DNA of 64,000 bases from Maricaulaceae bacterium. GTDB lineage: Bacteria > Pseudomonadota > Alphaproteobacteria > Caulobacterales > Maricaulaceae. The stretch is from positions 1 through 64,000 of the forward strand of contig JAHCJP010000004.1 in NCBI GenBank assembly GCA_026126205.1, read 5' to 3'. Shown piece by piece: positions 17,528-27,035 of this stretch. The notes under the pieces were generated by a model. It saw nothing but the letters and a program-made list of their open reading frames with translations. It ran no database searches and was not told the origin of the DNA. The position numbers and the translations under genes were made by a program. Every line of letters starts with the position of its first letter. The stretch's first letter is position 1.

Positions 17528-18584
17528 ATTGCGGGGGCCGGGCGCCGGAGCGCATCGCATCGCGCGCCGCCACGGCCGTGGCCGGATAATCCGTGAATAC
17601 CGCGTCGGCGCCGGCGGTGTAGATGCGGGCCAGTTCGGTCACCGGATCGGCGCCGTCGGCGGGTGGACGGTCATCGCGGAAGGTCCACGCCTGAACGCGC
17701 AGACCCAGCGCGTGAGCGCGCTCGATAAAGTCCGTGCGTTCGCCGTCCGGGCGAATGATCAGCTCTTTGTTCGGGCCCACCCAGTCCGCAAACCCGGCGA
17801 TAGTCTCCAGAGGAATGTTCTCGATCGCCGGAGCGGACGGATCCAGCCAGTTCAACGGGAACACCAGTTGCACCAGCGGCGTTTCCACCGCCGCGCGCAG
17901 GCGGATCAGGATTTCCGGTTCGAAGGACTGGATGAACACCGGCGCATCAGCGCCATCCAGCCCGCGTTCGCGCAGGATGCGCACCAGCGGTTCGAACGGA
18001 TCAAGGCCGATGGAGGCGAAATAGCCGGGCTCCTTGGTCTCCGGCGCGATCATCACGCCATGCGACAGGGCGATGTCCAGCACCTCCTCGAAAGTCAGGA
18101 TTCCGAACAGGCCGTCATAGAAATCGCTGCGCCCCGGCTGGTGCTGGCGCGTACGCAGGGTGCGCAGTTCGGCGAGAGTGAAATCCTCCACCCACCAGTC
18201 TTCCTCCGGCAGGTTCGGGTCCATGATCCCGCTCGCCGGCGGGCGGCGGCGGCCCGCGAATTGCGGCCGGCTGGCCACGTCCGTGGTCAGGGAAAGGAAC
18301 AGGTCATGCCGCACCACCAGAACGCCGTCGCGCGTCATGACCAGATCCGGTTCAATCACGTCGGCGCCCTGGGCGATCGCCAGTTCGTAGGCGGCCTCGG
18401 TGTGCTCCGGCCGCTGGCCGCTGGCGCCGCGATGGGCGATCACCAGAGGTTCCTCGCCAGTCAAAGTCGCCCAGCCGGAGGTCACGCCGCCGCCGTCAGG
18501 GGCGTCCGCAGCAGGTTCGCCACAACCAGTCATCGCCATCGCTATAACGCCAATTCCGATAAGCGCCGTCAGCCTTGCGTGCAT
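17526..18584 (-). CDS. glpQ: Glycerophosphodiester phosphodiesterase lipoprotein (GlpQ type)
   Basis: GlpQ-type enzymes split glycerophosphodiesters into glycerol-3-phosphate and an alcohol in the periplasm. The 352-residue protein has a lipoprotein signal ending in AMTGC, then the GDPD TIM-barrel with LVIAHRGASGQRPEHTEAAY (catalytic His and metal ligands), GADVIEPDLVMTRDGVLVVRHD and a C-terminal AGADAVFTDYPATA. The ATG at 18584 is chosen because it starts the signal peptide. It is monocistronic and converges on the cold-shock gene. Confidence 0.92.
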   Translation of the reverse strand: MHARLTALIGIGVIAMAMTGCGEPAADAPDGGGVTSGWATLTGEEPLVIAHRGASGQRPEHTEAAYELAIAQGADVIEPDLVMTRDGVLVVRHDLFLSLTTDVASRPQFAGRRRPPASGIMDPNLPEEDWWVEDFTLAELRTLRTRQHQPGRSDFYDGLFGILTFEEVLDIALSHGVMIAPETKEPGYFASIGLDPFEPLVRILRERGLDGADAPVFIQSFEPEILIRLRAAVETPLVQLVFPLNWLDPSAPAIENIPLETIAGFADWVGPNKELIIRPDGERTDFIERAHALGLRVQAWTFRDDRPPADGADPVTELARIYTAGADAVFTDYPATAVAARDAMRSGARPPQ

Positions 18585-18645
18585 CGCCCCCTCCCTTGCC
18601 GTGGATATTGGGCTAGGCTTAGCGCATGGAGCACGGGAGCGACAG

Positions 18646-19176
18646 ATGGATGACGCGGCGCGCAAGTCCCGCTTTTCACAGATGGCCGCCTCGGCCGAGC
18701 GCTATGGCGAGTTGAGTTTCGAAAACTACAGCCAGATCCGCAGTTTCGCCGAACGGGCCTCCGAAGGGTTCTGCGCCTTTCTGCGCGGCCAGGGCGAAGC
18801 TCCCTGCGCGCATCTGGTGCCGCCGGACGGACCCTGGGTTCCAGCGCCGCACCGTAGCGGAGCCTTCTCGGTGTCGGGCGCCGGCTTCCTTCCGCTGGAG
18901 CCGATCGCCTTCGGCTTGGCGGTGCGGGTGTCGAATACCGGCGACTGGTTGCGGCTGACGCTGACCTGCGCCAAGCAGGGGCCTGAACTGGAGGTCTCGG
19001 TGAGCGGCGGCCGCAGCTACTCCTTCGACCTGCCGTTAAGGGACGAGCAATTGCAGGAGTTCTTCCAGCTGCTGTTCGATCACATCAAGGGCTGGTTCGA
19101 CGACGAGTCCGATCACTACGAGAACGGCGCCTATGGCGGGCGGGGCATGGGCTTCGACTTCGCCCATGTCGATTGA
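18646..19176 (+). CDS. Hypothetical protein
   Basis: I do not recognise this 176-residue soluble protein. It has no signal peptide or membrane helix. Its middle (LEPIAFGLAVRVSNTGDWLRLTLTCAKQG) looks beta-rich and the end is acidic and aromatic (FFQLLFDHIKGWFDDESD). The ATG at 18646 follows a GGGAGC site and the gene is divergent from glpQ, with only 61 bases between the two starts. Confidence 0.65.
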   Translation: MDDAARKSRFSQMAASAERYGELSFENYSQIRSFAERASEGFCAFLRGQGEAPCAHLVPPDGPWVPAPHRSGAFSVSGAGFLPLEPIAFGLAVRVSNTGDWLRLTLTCAKQGPELEVSVSGGRSYSFDLPLRDEQLQEFFQLLFDHIKGWFDDESDHYENGAYGGRGMGFDFAHVD

Positions 19177-19178
19177 CG

Positions 19179-19415
19179 CTAGCTCCACAAGCCGGGCGGC
19201 TCCAGGCCCATGCCTTGCGCCCCGGCGACCCCGGCCAGCGCCAGCAGACCGAGCGTGATGCTGGTCATCGGCCGGCGGCTGAGACCGAAGCGCAGCGCGG
19301 CGAAGGCCGCCGAAGCAACCGGCCGGAAGCCTAACAGGGCGACGGCGCCGCCCAGAACCAGCGCGGCGGCGGCGGAAATGGCGGCGGTGAGCAGTTCAGG
19401 CGAAAGCGCGATCAT
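19179..19415 (-). CDS. Small membrane protein
   Basis: This 78-residue hypothetical protein has two hydrophobic helices (LLTAAISAAAALVLGGAVALLGF and MTSITLGLLALAGVAGAQGM) joined by an Arg-rich loop. The ATG at 19415 is used; a TTG five codons upstream is possible. It converges with the preceding gene with only two bases between the stops. Function is unknown. Confidence 0.5.
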   Translation of the reverse strand: MIALSPELLTAAISAAAALVLGGAVALLGFRPVASAAFAALRFGLSRRPMTSITLGLLALAGVAGAQGMGLEPPGLWS

Positions 19416-19517
19416 GACGGCGTTCCCCAACAGGATGACGCGCCGAGGATGCGCCGCGCGATCTGAGGGAATGCTGACGCCGGTTTTTATCCGCCGTTCA
19501 TCTGCGGCGGGAGGGGA

Positions 19518-19712
19518 TCAGAGCGGCCGCGGACGGTCCAGCGGTTCGGCGTCTCCGGGCTCGCGGTCGCGGTCAGTGCAATAAGGCCAGCCGGGCGCGC
19601 TGCGGTCGCCGCGCGGACACAGCGCTTCACGCTCCTCATAGAAGCCGATGCAGCTGGAAAGCCCGGTCAGGGCCGTCAGCGCCGCCATCGCGGCCAGAAT
19701 TCGCCTGATCAT
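19518..19712 (-). CDS. Small lipoprotein of unknown function
   Basis: This is a 64-residue predicted lipoprotein: MIRRILAAMAALTALTGLSSC gives a signal with lipobox LSSC, followed by a short polar tail (CPRGDRSAPGWPYC) with two cysteines that could pair. An in-frame extension upstream is Arg-rich and was rejected because it hides the signal peptide. No family recognised. Confidence 0.55.
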   Translation of the reverse strand: MIRRILAAMAALTALTGLSSCIGFYEEREALCPRGDRSAPGWPYCTDRDREPGDAEPLDRPRPL

Positions 19713-19856
19713 GCCGTTCTCCCTTCGCCGCGCCATGTTCGGCCATGCACGCCGCGGGCGCAAGAACGCGCACGCGCCATGTTCACGCCGCTTTAACGCC
19801 GCGGAGAGATCACCTTCCGGTGAACAACTGCGCGCGCAGATGACGGGACAGGCGAC

Positions 19857-21878
19857 ATGACCGGCCGCAGGCCTTCAGACGGACCGCCGCCCTGGCGGCG
19901 GCCCGCACCGGTGCGGTTGACGCCGGGCCGCCGTCCGGCGTCCATGCCGCCGCGCCGCACCGGCGGTAGCGGCAAGGGGGGTAAGGGCGGCAAGGGCGGC
20001 TGGGGCTGGCTGCGGCCGGTTCTGGGCCTGTGTATGATCGCGGTGCTCGCCGTTTCGGCCTGGCTGGTCGGGATCGCCCGGGATCTGCCCGATATCGACA
20101 GCCTGGACCTGAACCCGCCGCGCACCGGCGGGGTGGTGTTCCTGGACCATGACGGCCGGGTGGTGGCGCGGCGGCTGGCGGCGCAGGGCGCCTCGGTGCG
20201 GGTGGAGGATCTGCCGGACTACCTGATAGACGCCGTGCTGGCGGTGGAGGACAGGCGATTCTACAGCCACTGGGGCGTAGACCCCGTCGGCCTGGCGCGC
20301 GCCGCAGTCGCCAATCTGCGCGCCGGACGCGTGGTGCAGGGCGGTTCGACCATCACCCAGCAACTGGCCAAGAACCTGTTCCTGACCCCGGATCGCACCT
20401 TCGTGCGCAAGGTGCAGGAGCTGATGCTGGCCATCCAGCTGGAATGGCGGTTCAGCAAGGACGACATCCTGTCCCTGTATCTGGACCGGGTGTATTTCGG
20501 CGCCGGCGCCTGGGGGGTGGAGGCCGCCGCCCAGCGTTATTTCGGGCGCAGCGCGCGCGAGGTGAATCTCGGCGAGGCGGCGCTGCTGGCCGGCCTGTTG
20601 AAGGCGCCCTCGCGCTACAGCCCCGCCAGCGATCTGAACCGCGCCGGCGCCCGCGCCACCGTGGTGCTGGACCTGATGCGCCAGACCGGGCGGATCACCG
20701 AGGCCGAGCGTATCGCCGCCGCCGAAACCCCTGTCCGGGTGTCGCGCGGGTTCTCCAGCCCCGGCGCGCAGTATTTCGTCGACTGGATCGCGGACGAGGC
20801 CCGTCGGCTGGCGGGCGACGACCCCCGCGACATCCTGGTGCACACAACGCTGGACGTATCGGCGCAGCGCGCCGCGGAATCGGCGCTGAACGCCGTGCTG
20901 GCGGACCCTGACCGCAACCGCGGGGCCACGGAAGGCGCGCTGGTGGCGCTGGCGCCCGACGGCGCCATCCGCGCCATGACCGGCGGGCGCGACTATGCGC
21001 GATCGCCCTTCAACCGCGCCGTGCTGGCCCGGCGGCAGCCGGGTTCGGCCTTCAAGACCTTCGTCTACACGGCGGCTTTCGAAGGCGGCCTGACCCCGGA
21101 CGACGTGCGCGAGGACTCTCCGGTCAGCATTGGCGGTTGGAGCCCGGGAAATTACGGCGGACGCTATCTTGGCCCCGTGCGGCTGGAGACGGCGTTCGCG
21201 CGCTCGGCCAATTCCGTCGCCGTGCGCGTGTCCGAGGAGACGGGGCGCGCCTATGTCGCGCAGTTGGCGCGCAGGCTGGGGGTCGAAAGCCCGCTGCGGC
21301 TGGATCCGTCGCTGGCGCTCGGCTCGTTCGAGGTGACGCCGCTGGAGCTGGGCGGGGCCTATCTGCCTTTCGCCAACGGCGGCTATCGCGCCGAACCCTA
21401 CGCCATTTCCCGTATCGAGACCGTGGATGGAGACGTGCTGTACCAGCGCGCCGCCCCGGCGCCGCGGCTGGTGCTGGACGCGCGCACCCTGAACAGCATG
21501 CGGATGATGATGGAGACGGTGGTTCGCGAGGGTACGGGCCGCGCCGCGGCGGTTCCGGGACGCGTCACCGGCGGCAAGACCGGCACCACCAACGGTTTCC
21601 GCGACGCGTGGTTCGCCGGCTATGCCGGCGCGCTGACGGCGGTGATCTGGGTCGGCAATGACGACTTCACCCCGATGGCCGAAGCCGTGGGCGGCGGCCC
21701 GCCGGCGCTGATCTTCCGTGATTTCATGCTGAACGCACCGGTCGAGCCCGAGCCTGCCAGCGTGCTTATGGCCGCAGCGGCGGAGCCGGATCCCGAGCCT
21801 GAACCTGAACCCGCGCCGGCGCCGCGTGAGCGCCGCGACCCCATCGCCGCCCTGCTGTCGCGTCTCGGCGGCAACTGA
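19857..21878 (+). CDS. Class A penicillin-binding protein (PBP1A type)
   Basis: This bifunctional enzyme polymerises glycan strands and cross-links peptidoglycan at the inner membrane. The 673-residue protein has a basic Gly/Lys/Pro N-terminal cytoplasmic tail, one membrane helix (VLGLCMIAVLAVSAWLVGI), a GT51 transglycosylase domain with catalytic Glu in VEDRRFYSHWG (~130) and GGSTITQQLAKNL, and a transpeptidase domain with SAFK (~397), SANS and KTGTT (~573). An acidic Glu/Pro repeat (PDPEPEPEPAPAP) sits before the C-terminal tail. The length is slightly short for PBP1A because the OB-fold insert appears reduced or absent. Confidence 0.93.
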   Translation: MTGRRPSDGPPPWRRPAPVRLTPGRRPASMPPRRTGGSGKGGKGGKGGWGWLRPVLGLCMIAVLAVSAWLVGIARDLPDIDSLDLNPPRTGGVVFLDHDGRVVARRLAAQGASVRVEDLPDYLIDAVLAVEDRRFYSHWGVDPVGLARAAVANLRAGRVVQGGSTITQQLAKNLFLTPDRTFVRKVQELMLAIQLEWRFSKDDILSLYLDRVYFGAGAWGVEAAAQRYFGRSAREVNLGEAALLAGLLKAPSRYSPASDLNRAGARATVVLDLMRQTGRITEAERIAAAETPVRVSRGFSSPGAQYFVDWIADEARRLAGDDPRDILVHTTLDVSAQRAAESALNAVLADPDRNRGATEGALVALAPDGAIRAMTGGRDYARSPFNRAVLARRQPGSAFKTFVYTAAFEGGLTPDDVREDSPVSIGGWSPGNYGGRYLGPVRLETAFARSANSVAVRVSEETGRAYVAQLARRLGVESPLRLDPSLALGSFEVTPLELGGAYLPFANGGYRAEPYAISRIETVDGDVLYQRAAPAPRLVLDARTLNSMRMMMETVVREGTGRAAAVPGRVTGGKTGTTNGFRDAWFAGYAGALTAVIWVGNDDFTPMAEAVGGGPPALIFRDFMLNAPVEPEPASVLMAAAAEPDPEPEPEPAPAPRERRDPIAALLSRLGGN

Positions 21879-21997
21879 TCGTCCCTGACAGACCAGGTTT
21901 CCCCCGTTTTCGGGGAAGACGCCCGCGCGCGCGGGATGTTAAGCTTTCGGCGCTGAGGATGCGCGGCCCTGCGGCGCGAGACGACAAGGACAAGACC

Positions 21998-23605
21998 ATG
22001 CACAGATTTCTGATCGCGGCGGCGGCCGCCCTGCTCGCCCTTTCCTCCTGTTCGGGCGATGGAGAATCGCGGCCGACGCGCGTCGACGCGGCGACAGCCG
22101 AAACCGCGCTGGAAAGCATGCACCTCGCCGAATCCGGCGATGGCCGTGTCCAGTATGCGGGGCGCAGCTTCGAGGGGTCGTCCTTCGTATTCACCGATGT
22201 GGTGATCAGCGCTCCCGCCGGCGACGAGAGCGGCGAGACCGTACACGCCGACCGGATGGTGATCGTTTCGCCTCGGGTGGATGCCGACGGCGGGGTGATG
22301 TTCGACCGCCTGACCATCGAGGGCATGGCGGTGGTCATTTCGCAGCCTGCGGAGTCCGAGCCTGCCGAACCGCAGCGCGGCGGCTCGCCCAAAATGCAGG
22401 CCGCGGCCGCGGAGAATGCTGGCCAGGTGCGGGTCGCCCGTATCGACATCGTGCGGCCGAACGCCGCCTTCGCGAACCTGATCGCTGGCGGTTTTTCCAG
22501 CGAGACGCAGGAAGATCGCGATATCGACTGGTCGCAGATGGCTTTCGAACGCTTCGCCATCGAGGGGGTGGACGCTTCCGGGAACGATGACGGAGAACCC
22601 TTCTCGGTGCGGGTGGCGGAACTGTCCTTCGGCGGCTTCGACGGGGCGCGGCTGGGCCGGTTCGCCCTCACCGGCTTCGGCTTCGAGGGCGCCGATGCGG
22701 AGACGGGCGCCATAAGCGCCAGCCTGCGCGAACTTCTGATCGAGGATTTCGACGCCTCGCCGTTTATCCAGGCCTTGCGCGCGGAGTCCGGTTTTGACGA
22801 AACGCCATCCATGCTGAATGACCCTTTCCGGGGATACAGCAATTTCGTCATGCGCGGGCTCGACGCCGATATCGGCGGCCTGCTGCTGGCCATGGAGATG
22901 ATGGAAAGCCGCAACGAAACGCGGCGTAATGGCGACATTCGCCAGACTGCGCGCCTGCAAGCGCTGACGCTGCGCGCCGACCCGTCTGGAAATATTGGCG
23001 CCCAGCTGGCCATGGGTCTGGCCATGATGCGCTATCAGGACCTGCGCTTCGACGGGGTCAGCGAGAGCCTGTTCGAGGTGGCGCGCGACCGTGTCGCGAC
23101 GACGGGCGACAATTACTTTATCATGCGCGACGGTTTCCGGATTGATTCAGAAACAGACTTCGCCGGCTTCGACGAGTATGTGCGCCGTCTCAACGGCATG
23201 ACGGGCGCGACCGAAGCGGACGAGATCTCCGCCGCGATGATGCATGCGCTGGAAGCTCTTGTGCTGCACCGTGTGCGGCTGCGGATCGAGGACCAGGGCC
23301 TTCTGGACCGTGGCATGCAGACCGCCGCCATGGCGCAGGGCATGACGCCTGACCAGATGCGCGCCCAGGCGGCGGTGCTGGTGGGCTTCGGCCTGGCCGC
23401 GGCGCCGGCGGAGATCCCGCGGCCGTTGCTGGCGCAGCTTTCCGAAGCGCTGGCCGGGTTTATCAGCAATGGCGGCGCCATCCTGCTGGAGGCGAATCCG
23501 GCCGCGCCGGTCTCTATCGGCGCGCTCGCGGCGCAGGCCGGGCCGGACGGCGCATTCGACTTCGAGGCGCTGGGGATCAGCGTGCGGGCGGAAGCGGCGG
23601 AGTAA
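21998..23605 (+). CDS. Large lipoprotein of unknown function
   Basis: I do not recognise this 535-residue protein. It opens with a lipoprotein signal (MHRFLIAAAAALLALSSC) and then alternates beta-rich segments such as SSFVFTDVVIS, FDRLTIEGMAVVIS and FERFAIEGVDAS, which look like repeated barrel or AsmA-like strands. A helical C-terminal half follows (DEISAAMMHALEALVLHRVRL). An ACAAGGA site precedes the ATG. Its frame ends exactly where the convergent PHB depolymerase gene ends. An envelope role beside the PBP gene is only a guess from position and export. Confidence 0.75.
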   Translation: MHRFLIAAAAALLALSSCSGDGESRPTRVDAATAETALESMHLAESGDGRVQYAGRSFEGSSFVFTDVVISAPAGDESGETVHADRMVIVSPRVDADGGVMFDRLTIEGMAVVISQPAESEPAEPQRGGSPKMQAAAAENAGQVRVARIDIVRPNAAFANLIAGGFSSETQEDRDIDWSQMAFERFAIEGVDASGNDDGEPFSVRVAELSFGGFDGARLGRFALTGFGFEGADAETGAISASLRELLIEDFDASPFIQALRAESGFDETPSMLNDPFRGYSNFVMRGLDADIGGLLLAMEMMESRNETRRNGDIRQTARLQALTLRADPSGNIGAQLAMGLAMMRYQDLRFDGVSESLFEVARDRVATTGDNYFIMRDGFRIDSETDFAGFDEYVRRLNGMTGATEADEISAAMMHALEALVLHRVRLRIEDQGLLDRGMQTAAMAQGMTPDQMRAQAAVLVGFGLAAAPAEIPRPLLAQLSEALAGFISNGGAILLEANPAAPVSIGALAAQAGPDGAFDFEALGISVRAEAAE

Positions 23606-23617
23606 TTACTCCGCCGC
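23594..23617. terminator. Perfect 24-bp palindrome spanning two abutting stop codons
   Basis: GCGGCGGAGTAA (23594-23605) is followed directly by its exact reverse complement (23606-23617). The TAA of the plus-strand lipoprotein gene and the TAA of the minus-strand phaZ gene meet at the centre, so both proteins end in Ala-Glu. It may serve both messages as a hairpin, but it has no loop and no T-tract. Confidence 0.5.
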
Positions 23618-24886
23618 AATGGCGTCCGCGGGGGTTTTGCGCGCGCGCTTGCGCATGAAAGCCTTCATGCGGGGAGCGATCTCGGCGCGGAAGCGCGAGC
23701 CCGAGAACACGCCGTAATGGCCGACGCCCGGCTGCACCCAGTCCTCGCGCATCGCCTTGGGCAGGCCTGTGCATAGTGTATGGGCGGCCTGGGTCTGGCC
23801 GATGCCGGAAATGTCGTCGCGTTCGCCCTCGACCGTCAGCAGCGCCACGTCGATGATCGCCGCCGGGTTCACCTTGCGGCCGCGATGGGTCAGCAGCCCG
23901 CGTGGCAGCAGATGTTCCTGGAACACGTCGCGGATGGTCTGGATGTAGAATTCCTCCGACATGTCCATGACCGCCAGGTACTCGTCATAGAAGGCGCGGT
24001 GTTTCTCGGCCGAATCGCCATCGCCCTCGACCAGGTGGTTGAAGAAGCGCCAGTGGGCGTCGACATGGCTGTCCCAGTTCATGTTCATGAAGCCGGCCAG
24101 CTGCAGATAGCCCGGATACACGCGCCGCATCGCGCCCGGATAGGGGCCGGGCACGGTATGGATGACATTGTTCTGGAACCAGTCGAGCGGCTTTTCCTCG
24201 GCCAGCTTGTTCGGCGTGGTCGGCGATTTGCGCGGGTCGATGGGCGAGCCCATGAAGGTCATGGAGGCCGGGCGGGCGGGGTCGCCGTCCTCGGCCATCA
24301 GCGATATCGCCGCCAGCACCGGCGGGCCGGGCTGGCAGACCGCGACGACATGCGCGCCCGGACCAATGGCGCGGATCATCGCCTGCACGTAATCGATATA
24401 GTCGTTCAGGTCGAAACGCCCATCGACCACCGGCACCATGCGCGCGTCGGACCAGTCGGTCACATACACGTCATGGTCGGGCAGGAAGGCGCTGACGGTG
24501 TCGCGCAGCAGGGTGGCGAAATGGCCTGACATCGGCGCCACGAACAGCACTTTCGGGTCCAGCATCGCCTTGCCGCGCCGGGCGATGTTCATCGCTTCCG
24601 GCTGGCGGCGGAAACGAAGAAGCCGGCACCAGGGCCGGCTCCAGACGGTTTCGCAGCTGACCGGAACGGCATGGCCGTTCACCTCGGTTTCGGTCAGGTC
24701 CCATTCCGGCTTGCCGTAACGGCGCGTAACCGATTCAAACAGGTCCGCCGCCGCCGCGGCCGTACGGCCGGCCAGCGTTTCCGCGAACGGGTTCCAGGGC
24801 GCACGGATCGAGGTGCGGGTCAGATTCGCCGCCGCCCGCCAGGGCGCAAGGGCGATCCGGCCCAGCTCAAAGGCGCTGTAGAACAT
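23606..24886 (-). CDS. phaZ: Intracellular polyhydroxyalkanoate (PHB) depolymerase
   Basis: PhaZ mobilises stored polyhydroxybutyrate granules in the cytoplasm. The 426-residue product has the alpha/beta-hydrolase core of the family with a cysteine nucleophile in the lipase-box-like VVAVCQPGPPVLA (Cys184). Also present are LFVAPMSGHFATLLRDTV, the DVYVTDWSDARMVP segment and a C-terminal GVGHYGVFSGSRFR with the catalytic His. The length is typical. No PHB synthase is in this window, so the storage pathway is inferred from this gene alone. Confidence 0.92.
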   Translation of the reverse strand: MFYSAFELGRIALAPWRAAANLTRTSIRAPWNPFAETLAGRTAAAAADLFESVTRRYGKPEWDLTETEVNGHAVPVSCETVWSRPWCRLLRFRRQPEAMNIARRGKAMLDPKVLFVAPMSGHFATLLRDTVSAFLPDHDVYVTDWSDARMVPVVDGRFDLNDYIDYVQAMIRAIGPGAHVVAVCQPGPPVLAAISLMAEDGDPARPASMTFMGSPIDPRKSPTTPNKLAEEKPLDWFQNNVIHTVPGPYPGAMRRVYPGYLQLAGFMNMNWDSHVDAHWRFFNHLVEGDGDSAEKHRAFYDEYLAVMDMSEEFYIQTIRDVFQEHLLPRGLLTHRGRKVNPAAIIDVALLTVEGERDDISGIGQTQAAHTLCTGLPKAMREDWVQPGVGHYGVFSGSRFRAEIAPRMKAFMRKRARKTPADAIAAE

Positions 24887-24938
24887 GCACGCTCCCCGCT
24901 TGCGGCCGATTCAGGCCAGCGTTCAGGCGATTTGACGC

Positions 24939-25583
24939 TTATACGCGCTCTTCCTCAAGAAACCGTTGCAGCGCCTCGGCCAGCGCCTCCGGCGTCGTCC
25001 CGTGAGTGAAGACGCTAGCCAGTTCGCCGTCGGAGTCCATCAGATAAATGATCGAGGTGTGATCGACGAGGTAATCGTCGCCTTCGCCGGCGCGGCTGAA
25101 ATACACCCGCCAGGCGCGGGCGGCGGCGGCGACCTGTTCCTCCGTACCCGTCAGGCCGACAAGACCTTCCGGGAAAGCGGGGCTGGCGACGTAGAGCGCC
25201 ATCTGCTCCGGCGTGTCGCGTTCGGGGTCGAGGGTGATCAGCACCGGCTGGATTCGCGCCCGCGCCGCGGGGGCCAGCCGCGCCAGCGCGTCGCCCATGA
25301 TCACCAATGACATCGGGCATATGTCCGGGCAGTGGGTGAAGCCGAAATAGATCAGCATCGGCCGGCCGCGGAAATCGGCCTCGGTCACCGTGACGCCGTC
25401 ATGGCGCACCAGTTCGAACGGCCCGCCGATATCCGCCCGGCCGCTGACCTGCACCTGCCCGGCGCGTGGCGGTTCGGCCCCGCGGCCTGGCTCCAGCAGG
25501 ATCATCAGCGCCAGTGCGGCCAGCAGGGTGGCGGCGCCCGCCGCCAGCGGCCACGCCCAGACCGGAATTTTGCGAAGATCCAT
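24939..25583 (-). CDS. SCO1/SenC copper chaperone for cytochrome oxidase
   Basis: Sco proteins deliver copper to the CuA site of cytochrome c oxidase. The 214-residue protein has an N-terminal membrane anchor (VWAWPLAAGAATLLAALALMILL) and a periplasmic thioredoxin-like domain with the CxxxC copper motif (Cys85 and Cys89 in THCPDICP) and the third ligand His175 in LVDHTS. It is divergent from regB with ~90 bases between the starts, an arrangement known from sco/senC and reg loci of alphaproteobacteria. Confidence 0.93.
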   Translation of the reverse strand: MDLRKIPVWAWPLAAGAATLLAALALMILLEPGRGAEPPRAGQVQVSGRADIGGPFELVRHDGVTVTEADFRGRPMLIYFGFTHCPDICPMSLVIMGDALARLAPAARARIQPVLITLDPERDTPEQMALYVASPAFPEGLVGLTGTEEQVAAAARAWRVYFSRAGEGDDYLVDHTSIIYLMDSDGELASVFTHGTTPEALAEALQRFLEEERV

Positions 25584-25673
25584 GGTCGCGCCCCGCTTCG
25601 CATTCGCGTAAATCGCTTGAGCGGGCGAAACCTAGGCGCCATGACGGGGCCTGTCCATGTGCGGAGGCGCCGC

Positions 25674-26999
25674 ATGAACAGCGCAGGCGAATGGGAGGGT
25701 CTCGGCCCCACTGCCGGCGAGCCGGTTTTCGGCCGCGTGCGGCTGCGCACCCTGATTCTGCTGCGCTGGCTGGCCGTGACCGGCCAGGGCGCGGCGGTTC
25801 TGGTTGTGCATTTCGGGCTGGGCTATCCGCTGCCCCTGGTTCCGGTGCTGCTGCTGATCGCAGCCAGCGCGGCGCTGAACGCCGGCCTCAGCTTCGCCCT
25901 GCCAACCCAGCGTTTCGCCCGTGACGCCGAGGCCTTCGCCCAGCTCGGCTATGACGTTCTGCAGCTGTGCGTGCTGATCGCGCTGACCGGCGGGCTGGGC
26001 AATCCGTTCGTGATCATGCTGGTGGCGCCGGTGACCATCGGTGTGGCGACCTTGCCGCCGCGCTGGTCATGGCCGCTGGCCGGGGTTGCGCTGGCCGGCG
26101 TGGCGCTGGCCGGCCTGTTTCATCTGCCGCTGCCCTGGGGGCCGGACGACCCTCCGGACCTGCCGCCTGTCTACCTGGCCGGCATGGGAATCGCGGCGGT
26201 GATCGCGGTGGCTTTCACGGCCATCTACGCCTGGCGGGTGGGGCGGGAGGCCAAGCGCATGGGCGCAGCGCTGGCGGCCACGCAGGGCGTTCTGGCGCGC
26301 GAACAGCGCCTGTCGGCGTTGGGCGGGCTCGCCGCGGCTGCGGCGCACGAACTGGGCACGCCGCTGGCCACCATTCAGCTCACCGCCAAGGAAATGGCGC
26401 GCGAGCTGAAGGACGACCTGCTGAAGGACGACGCCTTGCTGCTGGTCAGCCAGGCGGAGCGCTGCCGCGACATCCTGAAACGCCTGTCCGAACAGGGCGA
26501 GGCGGGCGATGCGGTGCATGACCGTCTCAGTCTTCATGCGGCGCTGGACGAGGCGGCGGCGCCTTTGCGCGGGCTGGGGCCGGAGATCGAAGTGGCGCTG
26601 ACGCCGCCGCCTGGCGAGGCGGGCGACGGTCCGGTGCTGGCCCGGCAGGCGGAGCTGCTCTACGCCATCGGCAATTTCATCGAGAACGCGGTGGAGTTCG
26701 CAGCGGCGAAAGTACGTGTTGAAGGGCGATGGGACGCCGAATGGGTGGAAGTGGCGGTGCTGGACGACGGCCCCGGGTTCCCCCCGGATGTGCTGGCGAA
26801 GATCGGAGAACCTTATGTCAGCGCGCGCCGGGGGCGCGAACGCAAGGGCGGGCTGGGTCTCGGCGTGTTCATCGCCGTGACGCTGACCGAGCGGCTGGGC
26901 GGACAGGCGCGGTTTGCGAACGGCGGCGCGCTGGGCGGCGCCGGGGTTCACGTCCGCTGGCCCCGCAAACGGGTGGAAGCAAGGAAAAACAATGGATAA
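25674..26999 (+). CDS. regB: Redox sensor histidine kinase RegB/ActS/PrrB
   Basis: RegB senses respiratory redox state and phosphorylates RegA. The 441-residue protein has six likely membrane helices (about residues 25-190) with the conserved quinone-associated loop GGLGNPFVIM (~107-115). An H-box AAAAHELGTPLATI (His225) and the redox box with QAERCRDIL follow, where Cys264 matches the known switch cysteine. ATPase motifs follow (NFIENAVEFA, DDGPGFP, GGLGLGVFI). The ATG at 25674 has a good CGGAGG site; an ATG at 25641 is a weaker alternative. regA follows after 36 bases. Confidence 0.94.
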   Translation: MNSAGEWEGLGPTAGEPVFGRVRLRTLILLRWLAVTGQGAAVLVVHFGLGYPLPLVPVLLLIAASAALNAGLSFALPTQRFARDAEAFAQLGYDVLQLCVLIALTGGLGNPFVIMLVAPVTIGVATLPPRWSWPLAGVALAGVALAGLFHLPLPWGPDDPPDLPPVYLAGMGIAAVIAVAFTAIYAWRVGREAKRMGAALAATQGVLAREQRLSALGGLAAAAAHELGTPLATIQLTAKEMARELKDDLLKDDALLLVSQAERCRDILKRLSEQGEAGDAVHDRLSLHAALDEAAAPLRGLGPEIEVALTPPPGEAGDGPVLARQAELLYAIGNFIENAVEFAAAKVRVEGRWDAEWVEVAVLDDGPGFPPDVLAKIGEPYVSARRGRERKGGLGLGVFIAVTLTERLGGQARFANGGALGGAGVHVRWPRKRVEARKNNG

Positions 27000-27035
27000 A
27001 TTGCCCCGTAGATATTGCGAATCGAAAGCCATCGC

